Source: Triglochin maritima
Taxonomy: Eukaryota > Streptophyta > Magnoliopsida > Alismatales > Juncaginaceae
DNA length: 64,000 nt
Assembly (NCBI GenBank): GCA_963682175.1
Contig: OY821791.1
Location: forward strand, 32,114,326 to 32,178,325
Direction: 5' to 3'
The notes beneath the pieces are model-generated. The model searched no databases and was not told the DNA's origin. It was given only the letters and a program-made list of their open reading frames with translations. Of this stretch, positions 54,055 to 64,000 are shown one piece after another (the stretch's first letter is position 1; each line of letters begins with the position of its first letter). The position numbers and the translations under genes were made by a program.

Positions 54055-54935
54055 TGTTGGATTTGGTTTATAATTGCTTAATACAGGAATTCTGGGAGAA
54101 TCGGTCGACCGGAACTTAAGTCACGGTCAATCGAATTACTCCAGGAGCCACGGGGCTCGGAACAGATCAAGGATCGGTCGACCGGTTCTGGGAATCCGGT
54201 CGACCGAATAACGCCAGGAGATTTGGAGCTCAGGATCGATCGAGATCCGGTCAACCGGTGTTGGGCACGCGGTCGATCGAAAAACGACAGGAGCTGCAAC
54301 AGCATGCAGATCGATCGACCGGTGTTGGACACGCGGTCGACCGAAAACGTCCAGGAGCTTCAGGCGCTATTCAACAGCGCGGAACGGTCGACCGGCTCGG
54401 GGCGAGCAGTCGACCGAATGGTTGCAGTTACGCGAACAAACCGAAATCCGGTCGACCGATGGGGAATTCCGGTCAACCGTTTTCAGACAGTTATGCACGA
54501 TCTGAATTATTCTCTGTACGATTTTAGCCCATTATAAATAGGTTTTTGCCCTAATCTTGTAACACAACATACAATACTTATTTCCTTGAGAGAGATTAGG
54601 CTAGAGAGAGATCTAGAGTGCTTTGGGAGACATATTGCTTCCAATCGTTTGTAATCTCGGAGACTTCTCTTGTTGGAGAAGAGCTTGAAGGAAAGGAAAC
54701 CCGCAGGAGACCCCCCCAAGGACGTAGGCATCTTGCCGAACCTTCTAAAATCGCGTGTGTCGTGGTTTGCTTCAGGTGTGTTGTGTGATTGCTTGCTATT
54801 TCATCTTATTTGTGTTTACTTGTTGCATTGAGATTGGGAGATGGTCAGAAGTTATCATTCCGCAGTCAATATTCTATATTTCGTGGTGCGTGTAATCCGT
54901 ATCGTGTTAGTGCATCTTAGATCCCCCTCCCAACA
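54055..54935 (+). repeat. 5' LTR of the copia element
   Basis: 881 bp. The U3 part (54094-54480) carries a tandem array of palindromes CGGTCGACCG, mostly in pairs about 15 bp apart and followed by AAAACG(T/A)C(C/A)AGGAG-like words. A TATA-like CCATTATAAATAGG lies at about 54529. Confidence 0.97.
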
Positions 54936-54937
54936 GC

Positions 54938-54949
54938 TGGTATCAGAGC
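54938..54949 (+). promoter_or_regulatory. Primer-binding site of the copia element
   Basis: TGGTATCAGAGC, two bases after the 5' LTR, is complementary to the 3' end of plant initiator methionine tRNA and is the classical copia priming site. Confidence 0.92.
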
Positions 54950-54965
54950 TTTGGTTGCACTTTCG

Positions 54966-57900
54966 ATGGCGGAGGAAGCGCGGAATTTTCGGGTGGAGAA
55001 ATTCACCGGGAAAGGGAACTTCTCAACATGGCAATGGAGAGTTCGTGCGTTGATGTCTCAGACGGACGGGCTATTGCTGACGTTGAATGAAGTTGAGAAG
55101 AAGCCGTCGAAGATGACCGACGAAAAGTGGGAGAGTCTGAATCTCTGGGCTATTGGAATCATCGAGTTGTGCCTCTCGGATGATTTGCTTTTCGAGGAAT
55201 CGGGGAAGACAGTGGCAGAATATTGGAAACTTCTGGAGGTGAGGTTCATGAAGAAGAACCTTAGCAACAAGTTGAATCTGAAGCGTCAGTTGTACATGCT
55301 TCGGATGAAGGAGAACACGCCGTTCATTGAGCATCTCTCGGTGTTCAATAAGTTGATAGCTGATCTGACTCAGCTTGAGGACAAGATGGAGGATGTAGAC
55401 AAGGCAATGTTGTTATTGACGTCGCTGCCGGACTCGTATGAGAACTTGGTGAATACGATCATATATGACAAGGATTCGTTGGTGTTGGAGGAGGTCAAGG
55501 GCACGCTGATCTCCTACGATGCAAGGAAGAATTCTGGAAGTAGCTCTTTCGAGAAGGCTGAAGGATTGATTGCAGCACCGGAAAGGGGCAGGACGGGTAA
55601 CAAAGGAAGAAGCAACGGAAGGGGACGGTACAAATCAAAGGGGAGATCCTTTGAATGTTTTTTCTGCAAGAAGGTTGGTCATATGAAGCGTGACTGTAGG
55701 GCCTTCAAGGAGTCGCTGCAGAAAGGGAAAGACGGGTACAATTTTGCCAGTGTGGTGGAGGAGAAGAACGAAGTCGACGTTCTAACAGTTTACGCTGCAG
55801 GTATTGACAAATCATCATCTGGATGGATTTTGGATACAGGAGCATCCTTTCACATGTGCCCGGATAAGGAGTGGTTCACATCCTATGAGCCACTGAAAGG
55901 AGGGATCATTGTTATGGGCAACGATTCGCCGTGCACTACCGTCGGTATTGGTTCTGTAGAGTTCAAGATGTTCGATGGGTGCATTCGAACGCTGACGGGT
56001 GTGCGTCATGTACCGGAGTTGAAGAAAAATGTGATTTCTCTAGGAGAGCTTGATACTCTCGGGTGGAGATGGTCCGGCGGGGACGGAAAGATCAAGGTCA
56101 CTCATGGGGCGATGACAGTGATAAAGGGAACCAAGGTGGGCAACTTGTATTGGATGCAAGGGAATGTAGTAGCAGGAAAAGGTGCAGCAAATGTTGCACG
56201 CGACGAAGACAGCACCGTACTTTGGCATATGAGGCTTGGTCATATGTCAGAAAAGGGTTTGTGTGAGCTACACAAACAGGGATTGCTGAAGGGTGTTAAG
56301 TGCTGCAAATTAGATTTTTGCAAGTATTGTGTCTTCGGTAAACAACACAGGATTCTATTCAAGACGGTTATCCACAAGACGAAGGAAATTCTAGAGTATG
56401 TGCACATAGACGTCTGGGGACCGGCTCAGGTTCGGTCATAAGGTGGAGCCGAATATTTCGTCACATTCATAGACGACTTCTCAAGGAAGGTATGAGTTTA
56501 TTTTCTGAAAAATAAATTTGATGTCTTTGATAAGTTTAAAGCATGGAAGGCCCAAGTAGAGAAAAGTACAGGAAAAATTGCTAAGTACTTACAGACAGAT
56601 AACGGAGGTGAGTACACCTCAAGGGAGTTTGCAAGTTTCTGTGAGAAAGAAGACGTCACGAGGCATTTCACTACACCGTGGAGTCCGGAACAAAACGGCA
56701 TAGCTGAAAGGATGAACAGGACACTATGTGAACGGGAAAGGAGCATGAGGCTCCATGCAAATCTGTCGAAGGATTTCTGGGCGGAAGCAGTAGATCTTGC
56801 ATGTTACTTGGTAAATATCTCACCGTCATCGGCACTTGAGTTAAAGACGCCTCAGGAAGTGTGGACGGGTGAGCTATTTGATTACTCGAGGCTTAGGATA
56901 TTTGGATGCAAAGCCTATGCGTTGGTCGATGAGACACAACGATCGAAGCTGGATTCGAAATCGAAGGAGTGCATATTCCTTGGTTACGATAGGACAGTGA
57001 AAGGATATAAGCTTTGGGATCCGGAGAGCAACAAGGTACTCCTAGGGAGAAATGTGGTCTTTGATGAGACAAGTTTGCTCAAGGGCTTTGAGGAGAAAGA
57101 GCAGCAAGAAGATCCCATGCGGGAAGACAAAACTGAAGTTGAGGTCACGACTTCAAGGGAAGAATCGAATCAAGAAGTTCAGCAGGAAACAATTGACTCA
57201 CAAGTAGAGGAGGAAACTGAGCAAGAGAGTATTGCTCAAGGAAGACAAAGGAGGATCACAAAGGCACTGGTGAGGTATGGTCACGAAGATGCTAGTATTA
57301 CGTTTGCACTTGTTACCGAATGTGGGGATCCTTGCACATTCGAAGAAGCTATTGAGCAGGAGGACAGGAACAAGTGGATGGTGGCCATGACCGAAGAGAT
57401 GGAGTCTCTTCATAAAAATCAAACTTGGGAGTTGACGGAGCTTCCCAAGGGAAAGCGCGTGATTGGGTGCAAGTGGATCTTCAGGAAGAAGGAAGGGTCA
57501 TCTCCTATGGAGGAGATAAAGTATAAAGCAAGGTTGGTGGCAAAAGGATATGCTCAGAAGGAAGGGGTCGATTACAATGAGATCTTCTCACCCGTTGTAA
57601 AGCATACCTCTACTAGAGTGTTGTTAGCTATGATAGCTATGGACAACATGGAGTTAGAGCAGATGGACGTGAAGACAACTTTTCTTCACGGGCACATACA
57701 GGAAGAGATCTATATGAGACATCCGGATGGGTTCATCGCACGAGGCAAGGAAGGACAAGTATGCAAGCTGAAGAAGTCCCTCTATGGACTTAAGCAATCA
57801 CCGAGGTAGTAGTACAAAAGGTTCGATTTATTTATGATTAATAATGGTTTTGTACGGTGCAATTATGATAGTTGTGTATACTTGCGGAGTCTTGGAGATG

Positions 57901-58895
57901 GAACACACGTGTTCTTGCTTCTGTATGTTGATGATATGTTGATCGCGGCTAAGGAGATGAAGCATATAGATGATCTCAAACTAAAGCTTCACGAGGAGTT
58001 TGAGATGAAAGACCTCGGGAGTGCAAAGAAGATTCTCGGTATGGAGATCTCCAGGGATACCGAGAAAGGTGAAATTTTGCTCACTCAAAGGAGTTATATC
58101 CGGAAGATACTCGAGAGGTATAATCTCGAGAACGCCAAGCAGGTGGCCACACCTATTAGTGCTCACTTCAAGCTCTCGTTGAAGTGCAGCCCTTCTACTG
58201 AAAAGGAAAGGAGAGATATGGAGAGAGTTCCATATGCTAGTGCAGTCAGATCCGTTACGTATGCTATGATCTGCACTAGGCCAGACATTTCACACGCAGT
58301 TAGCCTCGTGAGTCGCTATATGGCTAACCCAGGAAAAGAGCATTGGGAAGCGTTGAAGTGGCTGTTGAGGTACCTGAAGGGAACCATGGATGTTATCTTG
58401 AAGTTCACCAAAGATGGAGCACAAAGGTAGGTGGTGGGGCACGTTGATTCAGATTATGCTGGAGATCTGGATAAGCGGAGGTCCACAACAGGGTACGTGT
58501 TCACTTTGGGTAGAGGTGCAGTGAGTTGGAGATCTGTTCTCCAACATACTACCGCGTTGTCTACAACGAAAGCGGAGTACATGGTTGTTGTCAATGCCGG
58601 AAAAGAAGCTATATGGTTGAAGGGTTTGGTTAGCTCTTTGGGGATGGAACAGGAAGTGACCAAATTGCATTGCGATAGTCAAAGTGCAATTTATCTAGCC
58701 AAGGATCAGACGTTCCATTCAAGGACCAAACATATTGAAGTAAGGTACCATAAGATCCGAGAGTGGATCGAAGAAGGGCATGTTGTTCTCCAGAAAATCG
58801 ACACAAGTGAGAATCCTGCAGATATGATGACCAAGGTCGTCAATCGGGAGAAGTTCGAGTTGTGCTCGAAGCTTCTCAATGTCCTCAGAGAGTGA
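54966..58895 (+). pseudogene. Copia gag-pol polyprotein with in-frame stops
   Basis: One frame runs from the ATG at 54966 to the TGA at 58893-58895 (1309 codons) with no frameshift. It is broken by stops at 56439 (TAA, codon 492), 56493 (TGA, 510), 57807 and 57810 (TAG TAG, 948-949) and 58428 (TAG, 1155). Gag ends in a zinc knuckle (CFFCKKVGHMKRDC, 231-244). The protease has LDTGAS (Asp 290). The GAG-pre-integrase block is HMRLGHMSEKGL. Integrase carries HIDVWG, FIDDFSRK and TDNGGEY. Reverse transcriptase has LEQMDVKTTFLHG and YVDD (987-990). RNase H has [19 protein letters not shown] and [12 protein letters not shown]. The stops fit C-to-T or G-to-A changes of Trp, Gln or similar codons. Without read-through, only gag plus protease and part of integrase would be made. 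Confidence 0.97.
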
Positions 58896-58999
58896 GAAGG
58901 AGAAGCACTCCGGGGGGTAGCGCTAAAGGTGCTTCTAGGAAGCACAACAGATGCGGAGCAGAGAAGGCTAAGGTAACAATTCTAAACCAAGGTGGAGAT

Positions 59000-59879
59000 T
59001 GTGGGATTTGGTTTATAATTGCTTAATACAGGAATTCTGGGAGAATCGGTCGACCGGAACTTAAGTCACGGTCGACCGAATTGCTCCAGGAGCCACGGGG
59101 CTCGGAACAGATCAAGGATCGGTCGACCGGTTCTGGGAATCCGGTCGACCGAATAACGCCAGGAGATTTGGAGCTCAGGATCGATCGAGATCCGGTCGAC
59201 CGGTGTTGGGCACGCGGTCGACCGAAAAACGACAGGTTCTACAACAGAATGCGATCGGTCGACCGGTGTTGGACACGCGGTCGACCGAAAACGTCTAGGA
59301 GCTTCAGGCGCTATTGAGCAACGCGGAACGGTCGACCGGCTCGGGGCGAGCGGTCGACCGAATGGTTGCAGTTACGCGAACAAACCGAAATCCGGTCGAC
59401 AGATGGGGAATTACGGTCGACCGTTTTCAGACAGTTATGCACGATCTGAATTATTCTCTGTACGATTTTAGCCCATTATAAATAGATTTTTGCCCTAATC
59501 TTGTAACACAACATACAATACTTATTTCCTTGAGAGAGATTAGGCTAGAGAGAGATCTAGAGTGCTTTGGGAGACATATTGCTTCCAATCGTTTGTAATC
59601 TCGGAGACTTCTCTTGTTGGAGAAGAGCTTGAAGGAAAGGAAACCCGTAGGAGACCCCCCCAAGGACGTAGGCATCTTGCCGAACCTTCTAAAATCGCGT
59701 GTGTCGTGGTTTGCTTCAGGTGTGTTGTGTGATTGCTTGTTATTTCATCTTATTTGTGTTTAATTGTTGCATTGAGATTGGGAGATGGTCAGAAGTTATC
59801 ATTCTGCAGTCAATATTCTATATTTCATGGTGCGTGTAATCCGTGTTGTGTTAGTGCATCTTAGATCCCCCTCCCAACA
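59000..59879 (+). repeat. 3' LTR of the copia element
   Basis: 880 bp, preceded by the purine-rich AAACCAAGGTGGAGAT (58984-58999). It matches the 5' LTR apart from about 25-30 sites and a 2-bp gap. Several palindromes damaged in the 5' LTR (GGTCAACC, GGTCGATC) are intact here and the reverse also occurs. Confidence 0.97.
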
Positions 59880-60086
59880 CAAATTACAGATTTTGCGTTT
59901 ACACACTTCATTTTCCCGTTAAATTCCAACCCACGCCGTAAGTGAAAGATGACGTCCCGTTAGAAAGTACAATTATCAGACCCAATTGATTTGTTAATCT
60001 TGTCTATCTGATGGAAAATGATCAGAACAAGATGAGCCGGTTTTGAAAATGTCCATGCTTTTGTGATTTGATGTTGTGTGGAAAAC

Positions 60087-63000
60087 TGTAACGTCCTCAA
60101 ACACAGCGGAAAATTTTAAATTTAAAACATACAATCATGTGAGGACATTACGAAAGAACATACACAGAGGTGCACCAACATATAATATATATATGTAATC
60201 GAGTTTACAAAAGAATGTGATTACATCAAAAGCTCATAAACATAAAATATACACGTGTAATCACAACCACCTCAAAAGGAAGGAAAGCAGGATCCGGTCC
60301 CGAGCGACCCCTCCGCAGTCACCACCCGCCTATCGCCGCTCTCGGCCTGAAAGCAGACATGAAACATGTCTGAGTTTCCAAAAGGAAGCCCCGTATGCCA
60401 AACCCTAACACATATATGAACAATAATGAAACATGCAATGAACCACAAATATCACAACCAACACAACTGCTAAGTTCCCGGGATCTCTCTCCCGGCCATA
60501 GCCAAAACAACAACCCGGGTCTCAAGGGTCCTCTCACCCCAACCCCTCCAAACCCATGCACACAAGGCACTGCCGGTCCAAAACACGGCCACAAAACCCA
60601 TCTCTTGGCTCAGTGTTACCGGAGCCACGGTTTTGCATCAATTGCCGGAGCCACGGCGACAAATAGAACATGCCTCATTCGCCGGAGCCACGGCTTTACC
60701 TCAATTGCCGGAGCCACGACGACAGTTATCACAATCCCCCTCCACGTGTCACTACTGATCGCTATAGGGCCGGTTTGTCCGTCCGTCGCCCCAAAAGGGC
60801 CGATGAACCCGTTGCCTTCTTGCCAATCAATAGTAACACAAAACACACCAAAATTGTGTAAAACGGTCGAACCAAATCTGTCTTCCGGTCGACCGATCCT
60901 CACCTAGAGAATTGACCCAACCTAAAAACCCGTCAATCGATCGAACGACAAAGGGGACACGGTCGACCGAAAAGCACCAGTAAGAAATTCATTTTCGCAA
61001 ACCATGATCAAACGGTTGGACGACCCAAGACTTCCGGTCGACCGAAAACCTCCAGTAAAACTCACCAACAGTCCACACTACACGGTCGACTGAAATCACA
61101 CTTCCGGTCGACCAGCCATTAAGTAAACTTAAGTCGTCAGTCGAACGAGTCAAACAGGCGGTCGACCGTTTAGATGGTCAACGCCACAACCGACATACAA
61201 CAGTACTTTCGGTCGACCGGCAAAGGGGTCCCGTTCGACCGAAAATACCCAGAGCATCCTTCTCTCACTAAAATTGCACAACCGGTCGACCACTGAATGA
61301 TCGTTTTATATTTAACCGCAAGTGCACGGCCGTGTTGACACTTGGTTTGTGCGAAGGAGAGAGGTAAAGAAAGGGAAGAAAGGGTTGGTTACACTAAACT
61401 ACACTAAGATGCAAAAAGGAAATGAAGATAAGCAATAAACTAAGCCCCAAAGGGGGTAGAGAAATAATGTGAACATAAAGAAGTGTGTGTGTGTTCATTA
61501 AGCTCCTCACAACATGTATTGCATGAAATCATAAAACTACATCCAACTTTGCCTCTACATGAATTAAGATAAGACTACATCATTAAAACATACAAGACAA
61601 TAATTGGAATGAAGCTACATGAACTCAAGTATAAAGACTATACCCTACTATGCCTCTACATGAATTAAGATTTCACTACATCATTAAAACATACAAGACA
61701 TTAGCTAAGGTAAAGGCAACAAGAGTACATACACTACAAATTGTGTTTCCAATATTAACTTCATCCATATCCTAACCTTATCATTCCCCATAAAGTAGGT
61801 CCACTAATCAAAGCATAAGCTAAGCTTCATTCAAGAGCATTAGCATATCAAAGATAAGAGTGAAAACCCATTAGATGGTTATGGAAATCATATAAAGCTC
61901 AAGGGATAAAGATAACACACACTTAATACACTACATGATTATATCACATATTTCTCCACCCCCAAATGGGGATGGAACTACTCACTACTCATTACACTAC
62001 TGATTAGACTAAGTAAAGAAAACATTTAACTAAGATACTAAAATTACTAAACAAGAGATTAAACAAAGTAAAGCAACCCACACAAAACAAGCAACATAAC
62101 AAAACAAGATTAAAAGAAACAAATAAACTTTTATTAACAATGACTCACATTGAAGGCAGCATTCTTCTCCACCTTGAGTTATTGCTTCAAGGCTCACTCC
62201 TTAGTAGAGAGAATACCACCAAACAATGGGTGATTACAATGGAAGGTGAAGAGTTCTATTTATAGGCATGGAAAAAGCTAATCCGGGATAATCCCCCGAT
62301 GTGGGACTAAACCAATACCAAAAATAGACTAAGAATACACTAATACAAGCCCAGCACAAATCTTAGCGGATCTGGAGACATATGGACCGCCAATTAGCAG
62401 TCCAAGACCGCCAATTGGCGGTCTATATGATCCAGATCGAGTTGGTTTTGGTTGTGGGCTTTCCTGGTGGTCTTTGTTGGTCTTTGATGCATCTACTTTG
62501 TTTATTGGAGCTCCGACCCGAATCGAATTGCAAAAATACTCCTCATGATGGTGTGGAGTTTCCTATTTTGCTCTTAGGTCCTTCGGTCTTACGATCAGGT
62601 CCTTCTCCATTGCATCTTGGTCCTCAGGTCTCATAATTAAGTCATTTTTCCTGCTTTTGGGTCCTTTCATGGCTCTTCTCTTCAAACATCTTTATTCCTG
62701 AAAACTAAACATAAAACTCGTCACGTAGCATTGCTTAGGTGTAAGATAATGGATATAAGGTACAAATATAAGCATGAAATGATGTCAATCAACCACCCAA
62801 AGGGTATCGTTCGATCGGTGCGAGGAATTTGCCCAAAATACACTATAACCGTTTGACCGAACCCAGAACACCGGTCGACCGATTTTAGTGCAGAAACTGC
62901 TGTGCAGGTCCGACGAGCCAAAACGGCCTACCGTCGACCGCTCCCATCCCCACACTAATAATATGTAAGCGTAAAAGCAAGTTTGACATACCTTAAGGCT

Positions 63001-63361
63001 TGAAGAAGCCTTAGAAGAAACGACGGCGAGCGTTTCCACGAAATAACTCAAACTCCGGCAACCTTCTTCTACTCCGATTTCTTCGACAACTCCGGCAACG
63101 ACCCGACGAGTCTAGAACCACACGACCCGGAGAATGTTTGAGCTCCTCCTCGCCTCAGAGAACTGCAGATCAAGATAGAGAGAGAGACTTGAGCGTGAGA
63201 GAGAGAATAACACGAGAGAGAGAGAGGGAGAAAACCCACCAACTCTTATACCTCCCCTCATCTCCACCATCCACCTCAACACCACCCAATCAATCCCAAC
63301 CCTCCATCCTAATCCACCCCTAATCACAATTAAAACAATAACAAGGAGTTAGGATTTAACA
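60087..63361 (-). repeat. 3' LTR of a Ty3/gypsy Tekay/Del-like element, with a nested LTR
   Basis: On the plus strand it begins TGTAACGTCCTCAAAC and ends AGGATTTAACA; the element runs on the minus strand. A purine-rich tract (minus strand AAGGAGGGTGGAT) adjoins it at 63362-63374. Without the nested solo LTR (1498 bp plus 5 bp) its length is about 1.77 kb, close to the 1.71-kb relative at 15983-17689. It carries many CGGTCGACCG palindromes at 60865-61290 and 62870-62940. The target duplication cannot be checked because the other LTR is outside the window. Confidence 0.9.
61294..62791 (-). mobile_element. Solo LTR nested in the Tekay-like LTR (1498 bp)
   Basis: The plus strand begins TGAATGATCGTTTTATATTT and ends GATGTCAATCA, with a perfect 5-bp duplication ACCAC at 61289-61293 and 62792-62796. 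A TATA box on the minus strand (CCTATAAATAG, about 62255) gives the orientation. It is the same family as the older LTR at 42460-44772. The insertion cut one of the host LTR's GGTCGACC phrases. Confidence 0.88.
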
Positions 63362-63395
63362 ATCCACCCTCCTTAAAAGAATTTCGCCCTCGAAA

Positions 63396-64000
63396 TTAAA
63401 TCCAGCTCTTACCAAACAGCTCCGGATACAACTTCCGGACCTCCTCCTCAACCTCCCAAGTAGCCTCTCACTCGGAGTGATGCTGCCGCCTGACCTTAAC
63501 CATAGGAATAGTCCTCCTCCTGAGCTGGTGCTCCATCCGATCAACAATCTCTACAGGTCTCTCCTCGAGAGACAAATCCTGCTGGATCTCTGGAACCTCA
63601 ATCTGGATCACGTGAGAAGGATCTTCCACGTACTTCCTCAGCATCGAAACATGGAAGACGTTATGAAGGCCAAAAAACTGTGGCGGCAACACGATCCGGT
63701 AGGCGACCTCTCCAACTCGGTCTAATATCTCAAACGACTCAATATATCTCGGACTGAGTTCCCCTTTCTTCCCGAATCTCATCACCCCACGCGACGGTGA
63801 GATATTCAGAAAGACGTGATCGCCAACCTCAAAAATCAGCACACGCCTACACCGATCCGCGTAGCTCTTCTGCCTGCTCTGAGCTGTCGCTAGCCTCTGC
63901 CTGATCACGTCAACTTTCTCAGCATACATCTGCACAATCTCAGGCCCGACTAGCTGTCTCTCGCCCACCTCACTCCAGCATACTGGCGATCTACAAGGCC
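63396..64000 (-). pseudogene. Tekay/Del-like chromovirus pol, integrase C-terminus (partial)
   Basis: The frame enters from beyond the window edge and runs to a TAA at 63396-63398. It shows the typical integrase tail: VGDHVFLNISPSRGVMRFGK, LSPRYIESFEILDRVGEVAY and LHNVFHVSMLRKYVEDPSHV. A chromodomain-like end (QLRRRTIPMVKVRRQHHSE, then EATWEVEEEVRKLYPELF) is split by a TGA at 63468-63470 where the family has Trp. The order with the purine tract and LTR immediately behind identifies a Ty3/gypsy element on the minus strand. The upstream gag, protease, reverse transcriptase and integrase core lie outside this window. Confidence 0.92.

Larger units (their letters stand above)
54055..59879 (+). 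mobile_element. Full-length Ty1/copia LTR retrotransposon (5.8 kb)
   Basis: Two LTRs (54055-54935 and 59000-59879) begin TGTTGG/TGTGGG and end CCAACA. A perfect 5-bp duplication, CAAAT, lies at 54050-54054 and 59880-59884. A methionine-tRNA primer-binding site follows the 5' LTR, and a purine-rich tract precedes the 3' LTR. The gag-pol order is gag, protease, integrase, reverse transcriptase, RNase H, which defines copia. By eye the LTRs differ at about 25-30 sites (about 3%), so the insertion is fairly young. Stop codons in pol make it non-autonomous now. Confidence 0.98.

Noticed and set aside
60217..60907. Pro/Thr-rich frames of 63-170 aa
   Set aside because: They lie inside the Tekay-like LTR and have no family match or gene signals.

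Overview
This is a plant nuclear DNA window, most likely from a eudicot. The evidence is spliceosomal genes with GT-AG introns, plant-specific families (CRIB-RopGAP, germin-like, defensin-like, DUF3444 J-protein, cytosolic Cu/Zn SOD with a miR398-type site), AT-rich intergenic DNA, and LTR retrotransposons, MULEs and MITEs nested in one another. The sequence alone does not let me name a species.

Genes. Four complete conserved genes can be assembled. A CRIB-RopGAP lies at 10811-13237 (+, 5 coding exons, 493 aa). A BRN1/BRN2-type three-RRM RNA-binding protein lies at 20903-26203 (-, 9 exons, 427 aa). A J-domain protein with two DUF3444 modules lies at 31681-34536 (-, one coding exon, 951 aa, plus a 5' UTR intron). 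A cytosolic Cu/Zn superoxide dismutase lies at 46274-48129 (-, 7 coding exons, 154 aa, plus a 5' UTR intron to about 50.3 kb). A small two-exon defensin-like gene is at 4263-4685 (-). Broken genes are a germin-like protein 5' fragment (44758-45182), a FAR1-type transposase-derived gene with a MITE in it (40963-42455), and a decayed MuDR transposase (18478-19975).

Mobile DNA. A full-length Ty1/copia element occupies 54055-59879 (LTRs about 880 bp, TSD CAAAT); its gag-pol frame is broken only by stop codons. The 3' end of a Ty3/gypsy Tekay/Del-like chromovirus (minus strand) fills 60087-64000, and its LTR carries a nested solo LTR (61294-62791, TSD ACCAC). Other solo LTRs are at 5885-6489 (TSD ATAAT), 15983-17689 (TSD GTATC) and 42954-44122 (TSD TTAAT), the last nested in an older LTR that abuts the germin-like fragment. 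Non-autonomous DNA elements include MULE-like elements at 6601-8738 and 13592-15489, PIF/Harbinger-like MITEs at 41521-42074 and 51983-52446, a hAT-like MITE at 50974-51332, and three large inverted-repeat elements (26.5-28.1, 29.2-30.5, 39.2-40.2 kb).

Themes worth a second look. (1) The copia LTR and the unrelated Tekay-like LTR share arrays of the same CGGTCGACCG palindrome phrase. (2) The miR398-like site of the SOD gene exists only after a 2.1-kb 5' UTR intron is removed. (3) Several unrelated elements carry GC-rich perfect hairpins in AT-rich DNA. (4) The RopGAP uses a GC-AG intron. (5) The RopGAP and BRN genes are neighbours, as I recall for Arabidopsis. I found no CRISPR, operon or prokaryotic structure. 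All coordinates and boundaries were read by eye.
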